Assembly (NCBI GenBank): GCA_021850485.1
Contig: JAJZLY010000025.1
Location: 124,001 to 188,000 of the forward strand
Length of the DNA stretch: 64,000 nucleotides
Source of the DNA: Bacillota bacterium
GTDB taxonomy: Bacteria > Bacillota > Sulfobacillia > JAJZYS01 > JAJZLH01
Direction of reading: 5' to 3'
The notes beneath the pieces are model-generated. The model had not been told where the DNA came from. It worked only from the letters and a program-made list of their open reading frames with translations, and did no database searches. A program made the translations under genes and the position numbers. This document shows positions 7,532-16,042 of this stretch, in pieces. Every line of letters starts with the position of its first letter. Positions within the stretch are counted from its first letter, which is position 1.

Positions 7532-10500
7532 CTTGGTTCACCCGCCCTCGTGCCCGGCAACTGGGCGAGATAGTCCTGCAGGGCCAGCGTACGCGGCCTG
7601 CGGTCCCAGGACAGGGCGTGCAGCACCGCCCGCACCGTGTCCAGCGACGTGATGCAGGCGACGCCGTGCTCGACCGCTGCCCGCCGGATGCGAAAGCCGT
7701 CGCGCTCTGGCTTGTGGCCGCGGGTGATGGTGTTCACCACCAGGGACACCTGCTGACTGGCGATCAAATCCAAGATGTCCGGGTGGCCGTCGCCGATCTT
7801 GGCCACCCGCTCCACCTCCACACCACGCTGCTCTAGTGCGCTGGCCGTCCCGCCCGTGGCCAACAGCCGAAAACGGCGCGCCGCCAGTTCCTCGGCCAGC
7901 GCCACCACCTCTTCCTTGTCCCGATCCGCCACCGTCAGCAAGATGGCCGAACCCTCTGCCACGGCAAATCCTGATGCCTCGAAGGCCTTGACGAGAGCCC
8001 CTTCGAACGTTGCATCCAGACCCAGCACCTCACCTGTCGACTTCATCTCCGGGCCGAGTGCTGCATCCACCGCTCCCAGTTTGGCCCAAGAGAACACCGG
8101 CACCTTTATGCCCACGTGCATGGGCTCAGGCCAGATGCCGCCGGGCACTTGGTGGTCGCTGAGCCGATCGCCCATCATCAGGTGGGTGGCTAGTTCTGCC
8201 AGTTTGATGCCTGCCACTTTCTCCAGAAAAGGGATGGTGCGGCTGGCCCGGGGGTTGGCTTCGATCACCAAGATCTCGCCGTCTGAGACCACGAACTGGA
8301 CGTTGAGCAGCCCCTTCACGCCCAGCCCCACGGCAATGCGGCGGGTGATCTCCGCCACCTGTTCTTTTTGGGCCTGGCTCAACGAGTGGGCCGGATAGAC
8401 GGCCATGGAGTCTCCCGAATGCACCCCGGCTCGCTCGATGTGCTCCATGATGCCGGCGATCAGCACCTTTTCGCCGTCGGACAGGGCGTCCACCTCGACC
8501 TCGATGCCGGCGCAGTACTGGTCGACGAGCAGGGCCTTGAGTTGACCGGCTGCGGCCATGGCGTCTAGGTAGGCGCTCAGCTCCTGGGGGTCGTAGGCGA
8601 TCTGCATGGCCCGGCCGCCGAGCACGAACGAGGGCCGGACCAAGACCGGGTAGCCGATCATCTGGGCGGCAGCGAGCGCCTCCTCCCGGCTATCCACAGC
8701 CCGGCCCAAGGGCCGCCGGATGTCCAGGCCAGCGAGCAAGGCGTCAAACTGGCCGCGATCCTCCGCTGCCCACAGTCCGGCCAGCGGTGTCCCCAGAATC
8801 CGGATGCCAGCCTGCTCCAAGCGGGCGGCCATATTCAGGGCAGTCTGGCCACCGAACTGCACCAAAACGCCGCTCACCTGTTCGTGGCTACACACCTCCA
8901 GCACGTCTTCCAACGTGACCGGCTCGAAGAACAGGCGGTCTGACTCGGAAAAGTCGGTGGACACTGTCTCCGGATTCGAGTTCACGATCAGGCCGCGCAC
9001 CCCCCGCTGGCGCAGTGCGCTGAGGGCGTGCACCGTCGAGAAGTCGAACTCGATGCCCTGCCCGATCCGGATCGGCCCTGAACCGATCACCAGCACCCGC
9101 TCTCCAACCAACTCCTCGGCCTCGTCTTGTTGGTCGTAACAGGCGTAGAAGTAGGGCGTCTTGGCCAAGAACTCGCCGGCACAGGTGTCGACCATCTTGT
9201 ACACCGGGTGGACACCGCTCGCCCAGCGAGCGGCCCGCACTGTTGCCTCGTCGATGCCCCAGCACTCGGCCAGGCGGCGGTCGGCGTATCCCTGACGCTT
9301 GAGCGTGTGCCAAGTGGCGGCTGACATCTCAGCCAAGGGCGGCAGGGACTGCTCGCCCGCAACCAGCGCCCTGATCTCTTCCAGAAAGTAGGGCCGGATC
9401 CGGCTCAGCTGGGCCACTTGGTCCAGGTCCCAATTCCGGCGAAAGGCCGCGGCTACGGCAAACAGGCGATGGTCGTCTGGCTCAGACAGCGCCTGGGCCA
9501 AACTGCGATCGTCCAATGCCTCCACCTGCCAGGCAAAAAGGCCACACTGGCCCGCTTCCAAGGCCCGGATCGCCTTTTGCAGGGCACCGCCGAAACTGCG
9601 GTCGATGGCCATCACTTCTCCGGTGGCCTTCATCTGGGTACCAAGCCGGCGATCCGCCTGCACAAACTTGTCAAACGGCCAGCGCGGGATCTTCACCACC
9701 ACGTAGTCGAGGGCTGGCTCAAAACAGGCTGTGGTCTCACCGGTCACCGGGTTGGTCAGCTCGGCCAGGGTATAGCCAATGGCGATCTTAGCCGCCATCC
9801 GGGCGATCGGGTAGCCGGTGGCCTTCGAGGCCAGGGCGCTGGAACGGCTGACCCGCGGGTTGACCTCGATCACCCGGTACTCTGAGCTTGCTGGCTGCAG
9901 CCCGAATTGCACGTTGCAGCCGCCTTCCACCTTCAGGGCATGGACGATGGAGAGGGCGGCCGAGCGCAGCAGCTGGTAGTGGTGGTCGGTCAAGGTCAGG
10001 CTGGGGGCGACCACGATCGAATCTCCGGTGTGCACCCCCACCGGGTCGATGTTCTCCATGTTGCAGACGGTGATGGCGTTGCCGGCGCTGTCGCGCATCA
10101 CCTCGTACTCCACCTCGATCCAGCCGGCGATCGACTCTTCGATCAGGCACTGATGGATCGGGCTCAGTGCCAATCCGCGGCCCAAAACCTCAGCCAGCTC
10201 CTGCGGCTGGTCTGCGAAGCCGCCACCGGTTCCCCCTAAGGTATAGGCCGGGCGGACGATCACCGGGTAGCCGATGGTGGCCGCGAATTGCTGACCGGCC
10301 GCCACCGACTCCACCACCAGACTCCTCGGGATCGGCTGACCGATCTCCAGCATCAGTTGCCGGAATGCTTGGCGGTCTTCGGCCTGGCGGATGGCGGCCA
10401 GATTGGTGCCAAGAAGGCGGATGTTCAGGGCCTCCAGCACACCTGCCTCCGCCAGGCCAACCGCCAAATTGAGCCCCATCTGCCCGCCCAGGGTGGCGAT

Positions 10501-10755
10501 CAGGCCGTCTGGCCGCTCGCGCTCCAAGACCCGGCTGACCGAGGGCACCGTCAGCGGCTCCAAGTAGACCCGGGCGGCCATCTCCGGGTCGGTCATGATG
10601 GTGGCCGGGTTGGAGTTGATCAACACCACCTCCACCCCCTCCTCGGCCAGGGCGCGACAGGCCTGGGTACCGGCGTAGTCAAACTCGGCGGCCTGCCCGA
10701 TCACGATCGGTCCAGAGCCGATCACCGCCACCTTGCGCAGCCTGTGATCACGCAC
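7528..10755 (-). CDS. carB: carbamoyl-phosphate synthase, large subunit
   Basis: CarB makes carbamoyl phosphate from bicarbonate, ATP and the ammonia delivered by CarA. The N-terminal K-V-A-V-I-G-S-G-P-I-V-I-G-Q-A opens the first ATP-grasp half, and a second copy, V-L-V-I-G-S-G-P-I-R-I-G-Q-G, opens the second half. The C-terminal MGS-like allosteric domain begins around A-I-L-L-T-V-A-D. GTG 10755, overlapping the end of carA by 8 bases, gives 1075 residues, the usual length. The longer frame into carA has no family similarity. Being inside a pyr operon it probably serves pyrimidine synthesis, though it could also feed arginine. Confidence 0.93.
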   Translation of the reverse strand: MRDHRLRKVAVIGSGPIVIGQAAEFDYAGTQACRALAEEGVEVVLINSNPATIMTDPEMAARVYLEPLTVPSVSRVLERERPDGLIATLGGQMGLNLAVGLAEAGVLEALNIRLLGTNLAAIRQAEDRQAFRQLMLEIGQPIPRSLVVESVAAGQQFAATIGYPVIVRPAYTLGGTGGGFADQPQELAEVLGRGLALSPIHQCLIEESIAGWIEVEYEVMRDSAGNAITVCNMENIDPVGVHTGDSIVVAPSLTLTDHHYQLLRSAALSIVHALKVEGGCNVQFGLQPASSEYRVIEVNPRVSRSSALASKATGYPIARMAAKIAIGYTLAELTNPVTGETTACFEPALDYVVVKIPRWPFDKFVQADRRLGTQMKATGEVMAIDRSFGGALQKAIRALEAGQCGLFAWQVEALDDRSLAQALSEPDDHRLFAVAAAFRRNWDLDQVAQLSRIRPYFLEEIRALVAGEQSLPPLAEMSAATWHTLKRQGYADRRLAECWGIDEATVRAARWASGVHPVYKMVDTCAGEFLAKTPYFYACYDQQDEAEELVGERVLVIGSGPIRIGQGIEFDFSTVHALSALRQRGVRGLIVNSNPETVSTDFSESDRLFFEPVTLEDVLEVCSHEQVSGVLVQFGGQTALNMAARLEQAGIRILGTPLAGLWAAEDRGQFDALLAGLDIRRPLGRAVDSREEALAAAQMIGYPVLVRPSFVLGGRAMQIAYDPQELSAYLDAMAAAGQLKALLVDQYCAGIEVEVDALSDGEKVLIAGIMEHIERAGVHSGDSMAVYPAHSLSQAQKEQVAEITRRIAVGLGVKGLLNVQFVVSDGEILVIEANPRASRTIPFLEKVAGIKLAELATHLMMGDRLSDHQVPGGIWPEPMHVGIKVPVFSWAKLGAVDAALGPEMKSTGEVLGLDATFEGALVKAFEASGFAVAEGSAILLTVADRDKEEVVALAEELAARRFRLLATGGTASALEQRGVEVERVAKIGDGHPDILDLIASQQVSLVVNTITRGHKPERDGFRIRRAAVEHGVACITSLDTVRAVLHALSWDRRPRTLALQDYLAQLPGTRAGEPR

Positions 10756-11803
10756 GGCGGCCACCGACCAGTTCGTCCAAGATGCGATCGAACGCCACCC
10801 GTTCGTCACGCGGACCGGGCCCGGCCTCGGGATGGTACTGCAGCGACCGAATCGGCAGCTCGCGATGCCGCAGTCCCTCGACCGTCTGATCGTTGGCATT
10901 GCGGTGCGTGACCTCCAGGGCACCGCCCTGTAGACTGCCCTCGTCGACGGCATAGCCGTGGTTTTGGGCGGTGATCCGCACCAGGCCACTGGCCTCGTCA
11001 CGCACCGGGTGGTTGCCGCCGCGATGCCCGAAGCGCAGCTTATAGGTGGAGCCGCCAAAGGCGCTGGCCAGCAGCTGATGTCCGAGGCAGATGCCGAACA
11101 CGGGCACCCGCTGCGCCACCTCGGCCACCACCGCGGTCCAGTCCGGAAGATCAGCTGGGTCGCCAGGGCCAGGTGACAAGACCACCAGATCAGGACGCGC
11201 GGCCAGGATCTGGTCGGGACTCGAAGTAGGTGGCAGCAGGCGGACGCCGACCTGGCGCCGGGTCAGTTCGGTCAGGATCTGCCGCTTCACGCCATAGTCC
11301 ACCACCACCACCTGGATCGCCCCCGCCTCGGCCACCGTGCTCGGGGTGCGACAGGCGGCGGCCAAAATCATCTGCCGGGTGTTCAGACGGGAAAATGGTT
11401 TACCGTCCATTTCGCCGATGGCTCCCAGCAGGCTGCCATGCGTGCGCAGATGACGGACCAGGGCCCGGGTGTCGATACCGCTCAGGATCGGCCGCTCGTG
11501 AGCCAGCAGGTATGCCCGCAGGGAACTGTCGCCGTCTTGGCGATCCACCAGCTCGTGCACGATCATGCCAGCCACATGCGGCTGCCCCGACTGATGTTCT
11601 GATTCGCGCTGGCCGTAGATGCCAATCAGTGGAAAGCACATCACCACCAGCTGATCCCGAAACGACGGATCGGTCGCCACCTCCGGGTAGCCAGTCATGG
11701 CAGTGGTGAACACCACCTCGCCGGCCCTGGGCGGTCCGTACAAGGTCCCTTCGAACACTGTGCCGTCTTCCAGCACCAGGCGGCCGGGCCGGCCGTTCAC
11801 CAT
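10748..11803 (-). CDS. carA: carbamoyl-phosphate synthase, small (glutaminase) subunit
   Basis: CarA hydrolyses glutamine and channels ammonia to CarB. The class I amidotransferase nucleophile is in V-F-G-I-C-L-G-H-Q, with the His/Glu pair in Q-Y-H-P-E-A. The N-terminal domain shows L-E-D-G-T-V-F-E-G and T-G-Y-P-E. The start chosen is ATG 11803, seven bases inside the pyrC end, with GGAGGGG about 11 bases upstream; GTG 11812 is the alternative. The result is 351 residues. Confidence 0.92.
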   Translation of the reverse strand: MVNGRPGRLVLEDGTVFEGTLYGPPRAGEVVFTTAMTGYPEVATDPSFRDQLVVMCFPLIGIYGQRESEHQSGQPHVAGMIVHELVDRQDGDSSLRAYLLAHERPILSGIDTRALVRHLRTHGSLLGAIGEMDGKPFSRLNTRQMILAAACRTPSTVAEAGAIQVVVVDYGVKRQILTELTRRQVGVRLLPPTSSPDQILAARPDLVVLSPGPGDPADLPDWTAVVAEVAQRVPVFGICLGHQLLASAFGGSTYKLRFGHRGGNHPVRDEASGLVRITAQNHGYAVDEGSLQGGALEVTHRNANDQTVEGLRHRELPIRSLQYHPEAGPGPRDERVAFDRILDELVGGRRA

Positions 11804-13068
11804 GCCAGCCACCGCCCCTCCACCACCACACCAAGCACCCTGCCGAGGCCGCGTTCGCCCAAAAACGGGCAGTTCTTGCCTGCGGTAGCCAGGCGATCGG
11901 CGCTGAAGGTCACCGCGGCCGAAAGATCGACCAGCGTGAGGTTGGCAACGGCACCGACCGAAAGAGTGCGTGGCGCCAGGGCGAGGATGGCGGCTGGCGC
12001 CGACGACATCGCTTCGATCAGCCGGCCCAAGGGAATCAGTCCCGGCTCCACCAGTTTCGCCACCAGCATAGGCAGCGCCGTTTCCATGCCGGTCACACCG
12101 AACGGGGCTTTCAGCCAGCCGGCCGCCTTTTCGGCGCCGGTGTGCGGCGCATGGTCGGTGGCCACCGCGTCGATGGTGCCGTCCGCCAAGCCAGCGATCA
12201 GGGCCTGTCGATCGCGCTCTTGGCGTAGCGGCGGATTCATCTTGGCCAAGGTGCCCAGTCGGGCCAGTTGCGCAGAGGTGAGCAGCAGGTGGTGCGGCGT
12301 CGCTTCGGCGGTCACCGCCACACCGTTGGCCCTGGCGGTGCGGATCAACTGGACGGTGGCAGCCGTTGACACGTGGGCCACGTGCAGCCGGCCGCCGGTC
12401 TCTGCGGCCAGCACCAGATCGCGGGCCACCATCGCCGCCTCGGCCGATGCCGGTTGGGTGGGCAGTCCCAGCCGCCAGGCGTCTGGCCCGTCGTCCGCCA
12501 CTCCGCCTTGCGCCAACGATGGGTCCTCAGAGTGGGTGACGACCACAAGTCCGGTGGCTCGGGCATGTTGCAGGGCACGGCGCATCAGCCCCCCGGCCCC
12601 CACCGGCAGGCCATCGTCGGTGACGGCCCGGATTCCGGCTTGGGCGTAGCCAGCGAAGTCGGCCAGCAGCTCACCGCCACTGCCCAAGCTGATCGCCCCC
12701 ATTTGATGCACGCGGGCCAGGCCAAGAGCGGCTGCTGCCTGCTCGATCTGGACCGCACGTGCGGGCTGGTCGATCACTGGGTTGGTGTTGGGCATGGCTG
12801 CCAGAGCTGTAAAGCCTCCGCGCACCGCCGCCCGCAGCCCAGTTTCAAGCGTCTCCTTGGCCGACTGCCCAGGCTGGCGCAGGTGGACGTGCATGTCGAC
12901 CAAACCGGGCATCACCACCTGACCCTGGGCCTCCACCACCTGCCCGCCGTCCGCCGGCTGGCTGCCGCCCACCTGGGTGATCAGGCCAGCCTCGACCACC
13001 AGGTCTCCGACCTGGTCCAAGCCGAGTCCCGGGTCCAGCAGCCGGCCGCCTTTGATGATCAGACGCAT
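11797..13068 (-). CDS. pyrC: dihydroorotase
   Basis: This is a class I amidohydrolase-type dihydroorotase that cyclises carbamoyl-aspartate. The zinc motif D-M-H-V-H-L-R-Q-P-G is clear near residues 58-67. Later ligands lie in V-T-H-S-E-D, V-A-H-V-S-T and A-T-D-H-A-P-H. Its length of 423 residues fits. ATG 13068 shares one base with the pyrB stop (TGATG). Confidence 0.93.
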   Translation of the reverse strand: MRLIIKGGRLLDPGLGLDQVGDLVVEAGLITQVGGSQPADGGQVVEAQGQVVMPGLVDMHVHLRQPGQSAKETLETGLRAAVRGGFTALAAMPNTNPVIDQPARAVQIEQAAAALGLARVHQMGAISLGSGGELLADFAGYAQAGIRAVTDDGLPVGAGGLMRRALQHARATGLVVVTHSEDPSLAQGGVADDGPDAWRLGLPTQPASAEAAMVARDLVLAAETGGRLHVAHVSTAATVQLIRTARANGVAVTAEATPHHLLLTSAQLARLGTLAKMNPPLRQERDRQALIAGLADGTIDAVATDHAPHTGAEKAAGWLKAPFGVTGMETALPMLVAKLVEPGLIPLGRLIEAMSSAPAAILALAPRTLSVGAVANLTLVDLSAAVTFSADRLATAGKNCPFLGERGLGRVLGVVVEGRWLAW

Positions 13069-13958
13069 CAGGCAACCTCCTCGCCGAGCAGGCTGAGCAC
13101 AGCGGCCCGCACCTGGGTGCCAGAGGTGACTTGGCTCCGAATCAGAGACTTCGTCCCGTCAACCAACTCGGAATCGATCTCGACTCCCAAGTTGGCTGGC
13201 CCGGGATGCATCAGCCAGGGCACTTGGCGAAGCCCTAGGTAGCGCTCTTGGGTGATCCCCCACTGCCTGCGGTAGGCGCCGAGATCTGCGACCACCGTCT
13301 GGCCCATCCGCTCTTGCTGGATACGTAGCGCCATCACCACATCTGCCCGGGACAGCCCCTGCTCCAGATCCGGGCAGTGATCCGCTCCCAGCATCTCAGC
13401 GAATCCTTCGGGCAGCAGATCAGGCGGGCCGGCCAGTTCCACCTTCGCTCCCTGCTGGCTGAGCAACCTGACCGTGGAGCGGCTGACGCGGCTGTGCAGG
13501 TGGTCTCCGACCACCAAGACGCGTAATCCCCGCACCGCCCCGACCGCCCGCTGCAACGCAACCAAATCGGCCAGAGCCTGAGTTGGGTGTTCATGACAGC
13601 CATCGCCGGCATTGACCACGGCCACACCGAGTTCAGACAGCCGATGCGGCAACAACGGTTCACCGCTGCGCACCACCAGCACCCGGGCACCGATGGCCCT
13701 AAGGGTGTGCAAGGTTTCCTCCGGCCCTTCCCCTTTGACCACCGAAGCCCGCTCAGGCAACAGGCGCAGGACGGAGGCGCCAACCATCTGGCAGGCCCGG
13801 ACAAAGGACATTTCGGTGCGCGTGGACGGCTCGTAAAAAGCCAGGGCCACCGGCTGGGCAAACGAAAAGATCGCCCCTTGGGCGATCTTGGCTGTGCGAT
13901 CCAACACGGCGGACAATTCGGTCTCGGTCAACTCGGCGATTCCTAGAAGGTGTCTCAC
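13068..13958 (-). CDS. pyrB: aspartate carbamoyltransferase, catalytic subunit
   Basis: PyrB joins carbamoyl phosphate and aspartate. The carbamoyl-phosphate motif F-Y-E-P-S-T-R-T is at about residue 42, followed by the aspartate-side segments H-P-T-Q-A-L-A-D and M-H-P-G-P. GTG 13958 is preferred to TTG 13961 because AGGAGG then lies 7 bases upstream. No regulatory pyrI subunit is present. It is separated from pyrR by 78 bases, the only sizeable gap in the pyr block; see the leader feature there. Confidence 0.93.
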   Translation of the reverse strand: MRHLLGIAELTETELSAVLDRTAKIAQGAIFSFAQPVALAFYEPSTRTEMSFVRACQMVGASVLRLLPERASVVKGEGPEETLHTLRAIGARVLVVRSGEPLLPHRLSELGVAVVNAGDGCHEHPTQALADLVALQRAVGAVRGLRVLVVGDHLHSRVSRSTVRLLSQQGAKVELAGPPDLLPEGFAEMLGADHCPDLEQGLSRADVVMALRIQQERMGQTVVADLGAYRRQWGITQERYLGLRQVPWLMHPGPANLGVEIDSELVDGTKSLIRSQVTSGTQVRAAVLSLLGEEVA

Positions 13959-14039
13959 CAATGCCCCTCCTGCCCGGGGTGCGAGCCTAGGGCAGGGCTG
14001 GCCACGGTGGCCCTCCCTTCCTGGCTTCGCTGAACCAGA
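13959..14039 (-). promoter_or_regulatory. pyrR-pyrB intergenic leader with SD-overlapping hairpin
   Basis: On the transcript, CCTGCCC (13996-13990) can pair with GGGCAGG (13975-13969), and the latter runs directly into the AGGAGGGG ribosome site of pyrB. A second small palindrome, GGCCACCGTGGCC, lies upstream at about 14000-14012. This is the only gap in the pyr genes large enough to carry regulation. A PyrR-responsive control of pyrB translation is therefore plausible, but I do not see the Bacillus PyrR-binding consensus clearly, so this is inference. Confidence 0.4.
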
Positions 14040-14594
14040 TTAAAGGTTGGTTGCCGCACTCCCGACACTATGGCCCACGATCAGGACCTCGTCAACTCCA
14101 TCTACCTCTTCCAAGTGGACCTCGACCTCGTCCTCCCTGGCGGTGGGGATATTTTTGCCGACGAAATCCGGACGAATCGGCAATTCGCGGTGGCCGCGGT
14201 CGACCAGCACCAGCAGCCGGATCACCTGGGGCCGGCCGGCGGCCAAGACGGCGGCGATGGCGGCCCGGGCGGTACGACCTGTGAACAAGACGTCGTCGAC
14301 GATCACCACCTGGTGGCCAGCCGTCTCTACCGGCGGTGGCGTCTGGATACCCTTACGCCGCTCATCGTCACGAAACGGCGTGGTATCCAAGGCCGCCACC
14401 TGGGGCCGGCCGTCACCGACCTGACCGATCAAGTCCGCCAGCCGATGCGCCAACTGGCTGCCGCGCCGCTCCACGCCAACCAGGATCAAGGGGACGTCAT
14501 CATCAGCTCGCTCCAGCACCTCATGCGCCAGTCGCCACAGGGACCGGCGCATCCCTTCGGCATCGAGGACCACTTGTCTTGGCCCGACCACCAC
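14040..14594 (-). CDS. pyrR: bifunctional pyr operon regulator / uracil phosphoribosyltransferase
   Basis: In Bacillota PyrR binds pyr mRNA in a UMP-dependent way and also has uracil phosphoribosyltransferase activity. The PRPP motif V-V-I-V-D-D-V-L-F-T-G-R-T-A-R is diagnostic and differs from pyrE. L-V-G-V-E-R-R-G is another family segment. GTG 14594 lies one base after the rluD stop with GGAGGG upstream, so there is no leader in front of pyrR itself. Any PyrR target must lie elsewhere, most likely just before pyrB. Confidence 0.93.
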   Translation of the reverse strand: MVVGPRQVVLDAEGMRRSLWRLAHEVLERADDDVPLILVGVERRGSQLAHRLADLIGQVGDGRPQVAALDTTPFRDDERRKGIQTPPPVETAGHQVVIVDDVLFTGRTARAAIAAVLAAGRPQVIRLLVLVDRGHRELPIRPDFVGKNIPTAREDEVEVHLEEVDGVDEVLIVGHSVGSAATNL

Positions 14595-14595
14595 G

Positions 14596-15591
14596 TCAAT
14601 TCCCTCCTACTACCAGGGCCCCGGTCTCTTCGGCCCACCGTTCGGCGTCTTGGCGGGCTTCCCTCTCAGCTTCCTCGCGCTGGTCCCCCAGCGCCTGCCG
14701 CAGGTCGAGGGGCAAGGGAGCGATGAACAAGACCGCCTGTCCGGTCAGCGGGTGGCGAAAGCCCAGCGCATACGCATGCAACATCTGGCGGGCGGCAGGC
14801 GGGCCACCGTAGACCCGATCCCCTACCAAGGGACAGCCCAGCGCCTGCATATGCACCCGGATCTGATGCGTGCGCCCAGTCTCCAGTCGTAAGAGAACGA
14901 TGGCACCACCACCAGGCAGCTCGCCTACGGTGCGGTAGTGGGTGACCGCCGGCCGGCCCGCCGGCGTCACCGCCATCTTCTGGCGATGGCTGGGATGGCG
15001 GCCGATCGGAGCCGCAACCGTTCCGGACAAGGGATGGGGCGCACGGGCGGCGATGGCCAGGTAGCGCCGGCTCATCGAGTGGTCGGCCAACTGCCGAATC
15101 AGGTTTTGGCGGGCCAGTTCGGTCCTGGCCACCACCAACAGGCCGGAGGTGTCCTTGTCCAGCCGATGCACGATGCCGGGGCGGCTGGGGTCATCACCAG
15201 GCAGGCTGCCTAGGCGGGCCAAGAGAGCGTTGACCAGGGTTTTGCTGGCATGGCCAGCGGCCGGATGCACGACCATGCCGGCGGCTTTGTCTACCACCAC
15301 CAATTGTTCGTCCTGGTAGACGACCGTCAGCGGCAACGCTTCGGCCACCGGCTGGTCGGCGGGAAGCGGCCAGTCTACCACCACCCACTCGCCGCCCTGC
15401 AGCAGGTGTGCCGGTCTGGTCACGACTCGGCCGTTGACCGCGACCGCTCCGGCCCGGATCAGTCCGGCCAGCCGGTGGCGGGCGACATGGAAGCACTCGG
15501 CGGCCTCCTTGTCCAAACGGCCGGCGGCTGAGATGCGCAGGCGCTGCGGGCCCGGCTCACTGATGAGAGGTCCCCCCCTTGCTGCGCGCAC
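14596..15591 (-). CDS. RluA/RluD family 23S rRNA pseudouridine synthase
   Basis: The protein isomerises uridine to pseudouridine in large-subunit rRNA. An N-terminal S4-like RNA-binding domain (A-G-R-L-D-K-E onward) is followed by the catalytic motif I-V-H-R-L-D-K-D-T-S-G-L, whose Asp is essential. The ribosome site and start are unclear. GTG 15591 overlaps lspA by 35 bases. An AAGGGGGGG tract sits 7 bases before an in-frame ATC at 15564, which would be a very rare start. At up to 331 residues its length is normal. Confidence 0.88.
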   Translation of the reverse strand: MRAARGGPLISEPGPQRLRISAAGRLDKEAAECFHVARHRLAGLIRAGAVAVNGRVVTRPAHLLQGGEWVVVDWPLPADQPVAEALPLTVVYQDEQLVVVDKAAGMVVHPAAGHASKTLVNALLARLGSLPGDDPSRPGIVHRLDKDTSGLLVVARTELARQNLIRQLADHSMSRRYLAIAARAPHPLSGTVAAPIGRHPSHRQKMAVTPAGRPAVTHYRTVGELPGGGAIVLLRLETGRTHQIRVHMQALGCPLVGDRVYGGPPAARQMLHAYALGFRHPLTGQAVLFIAPLPLDLRQALGDQREEAEREARQDAERWAEETGALVVGGN

Positions 15592-16042
15592 TGAGCCACG
15601 ACTCCACGACCAGGACCACTGCGGCCACGGTGATCGCCATATCTGCCACGTTAAAGGCTGGCCAGTGCGGCAGTTTGATAAAGTCCAGCACCTGGCGGCC
15701 AGTCAGCCGATCGATCAGGTTGCCCAAGATCCCACCTAACAAGAGGCCGAGGGTGACCGCTAGCCACGTCTCCGCTGTCCGCCATGCCACCACCGCCACC
15801 ACCGCTGCGGCCACCACACCGATCACGCCCAACCACAGGGCCTGGTGCGGGAGTAGGCTGAAGGCGGCGCCTGAGTTGTAAAGCGGCGTCAGGGACAGCA
15901 AATTCGGCACCAGCCACGTCTGTGTACCCACGGTCAAATGGGCGGCCACCCAAGCCTTGGTGCCCTGATCTGCGGCCAACACCAGTGCGGCGGGCACGAG
16001 CCACCAGCCGACACGTTGCCAAAGAGGTGGTCGAGCCTTCAC
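15557..16042 (-). CDS. lspA: lipoprotein signal peptidase II
   Basis: LspA is the membrane aspartyl protease that removes signal peptides from diacylglyceryl-modified prolipoproteins; the lipoprotein at 362-946 would be a substrate. Four membrane segments are visible. The catalytic aspartates lie in G-N-L-I-D-R-L and F-N-V-A-D-M, and Y-N-S-G-A-A-F-S is the conserved periplasmic motif. GTG 16042 overlaps the ileS stop (GTGA). At 161 residues it is normal. Confidence 0.94.
   Translation of the reverse strand: MKARPPLWQRVGWWLVPAALVLAADQGTKAWVAAHLTVGTQTWLVPNLLSLTPLYNSGAAFSLLPHQALWLGVIGVVAAAVVAVVAWRTAETWLAVTLGLLLGGILGNLIDRLTGRQVLDFIKLPHWPAFNVADMAITVAAVVLVVESWLSARSKGGTSHQ

Noticed and set aside
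10756-11058. N-terminal extension of carB into carA
   Set aside because: The residues are a carA frame shadow; the family N-terminus begins right after GTG 10755.
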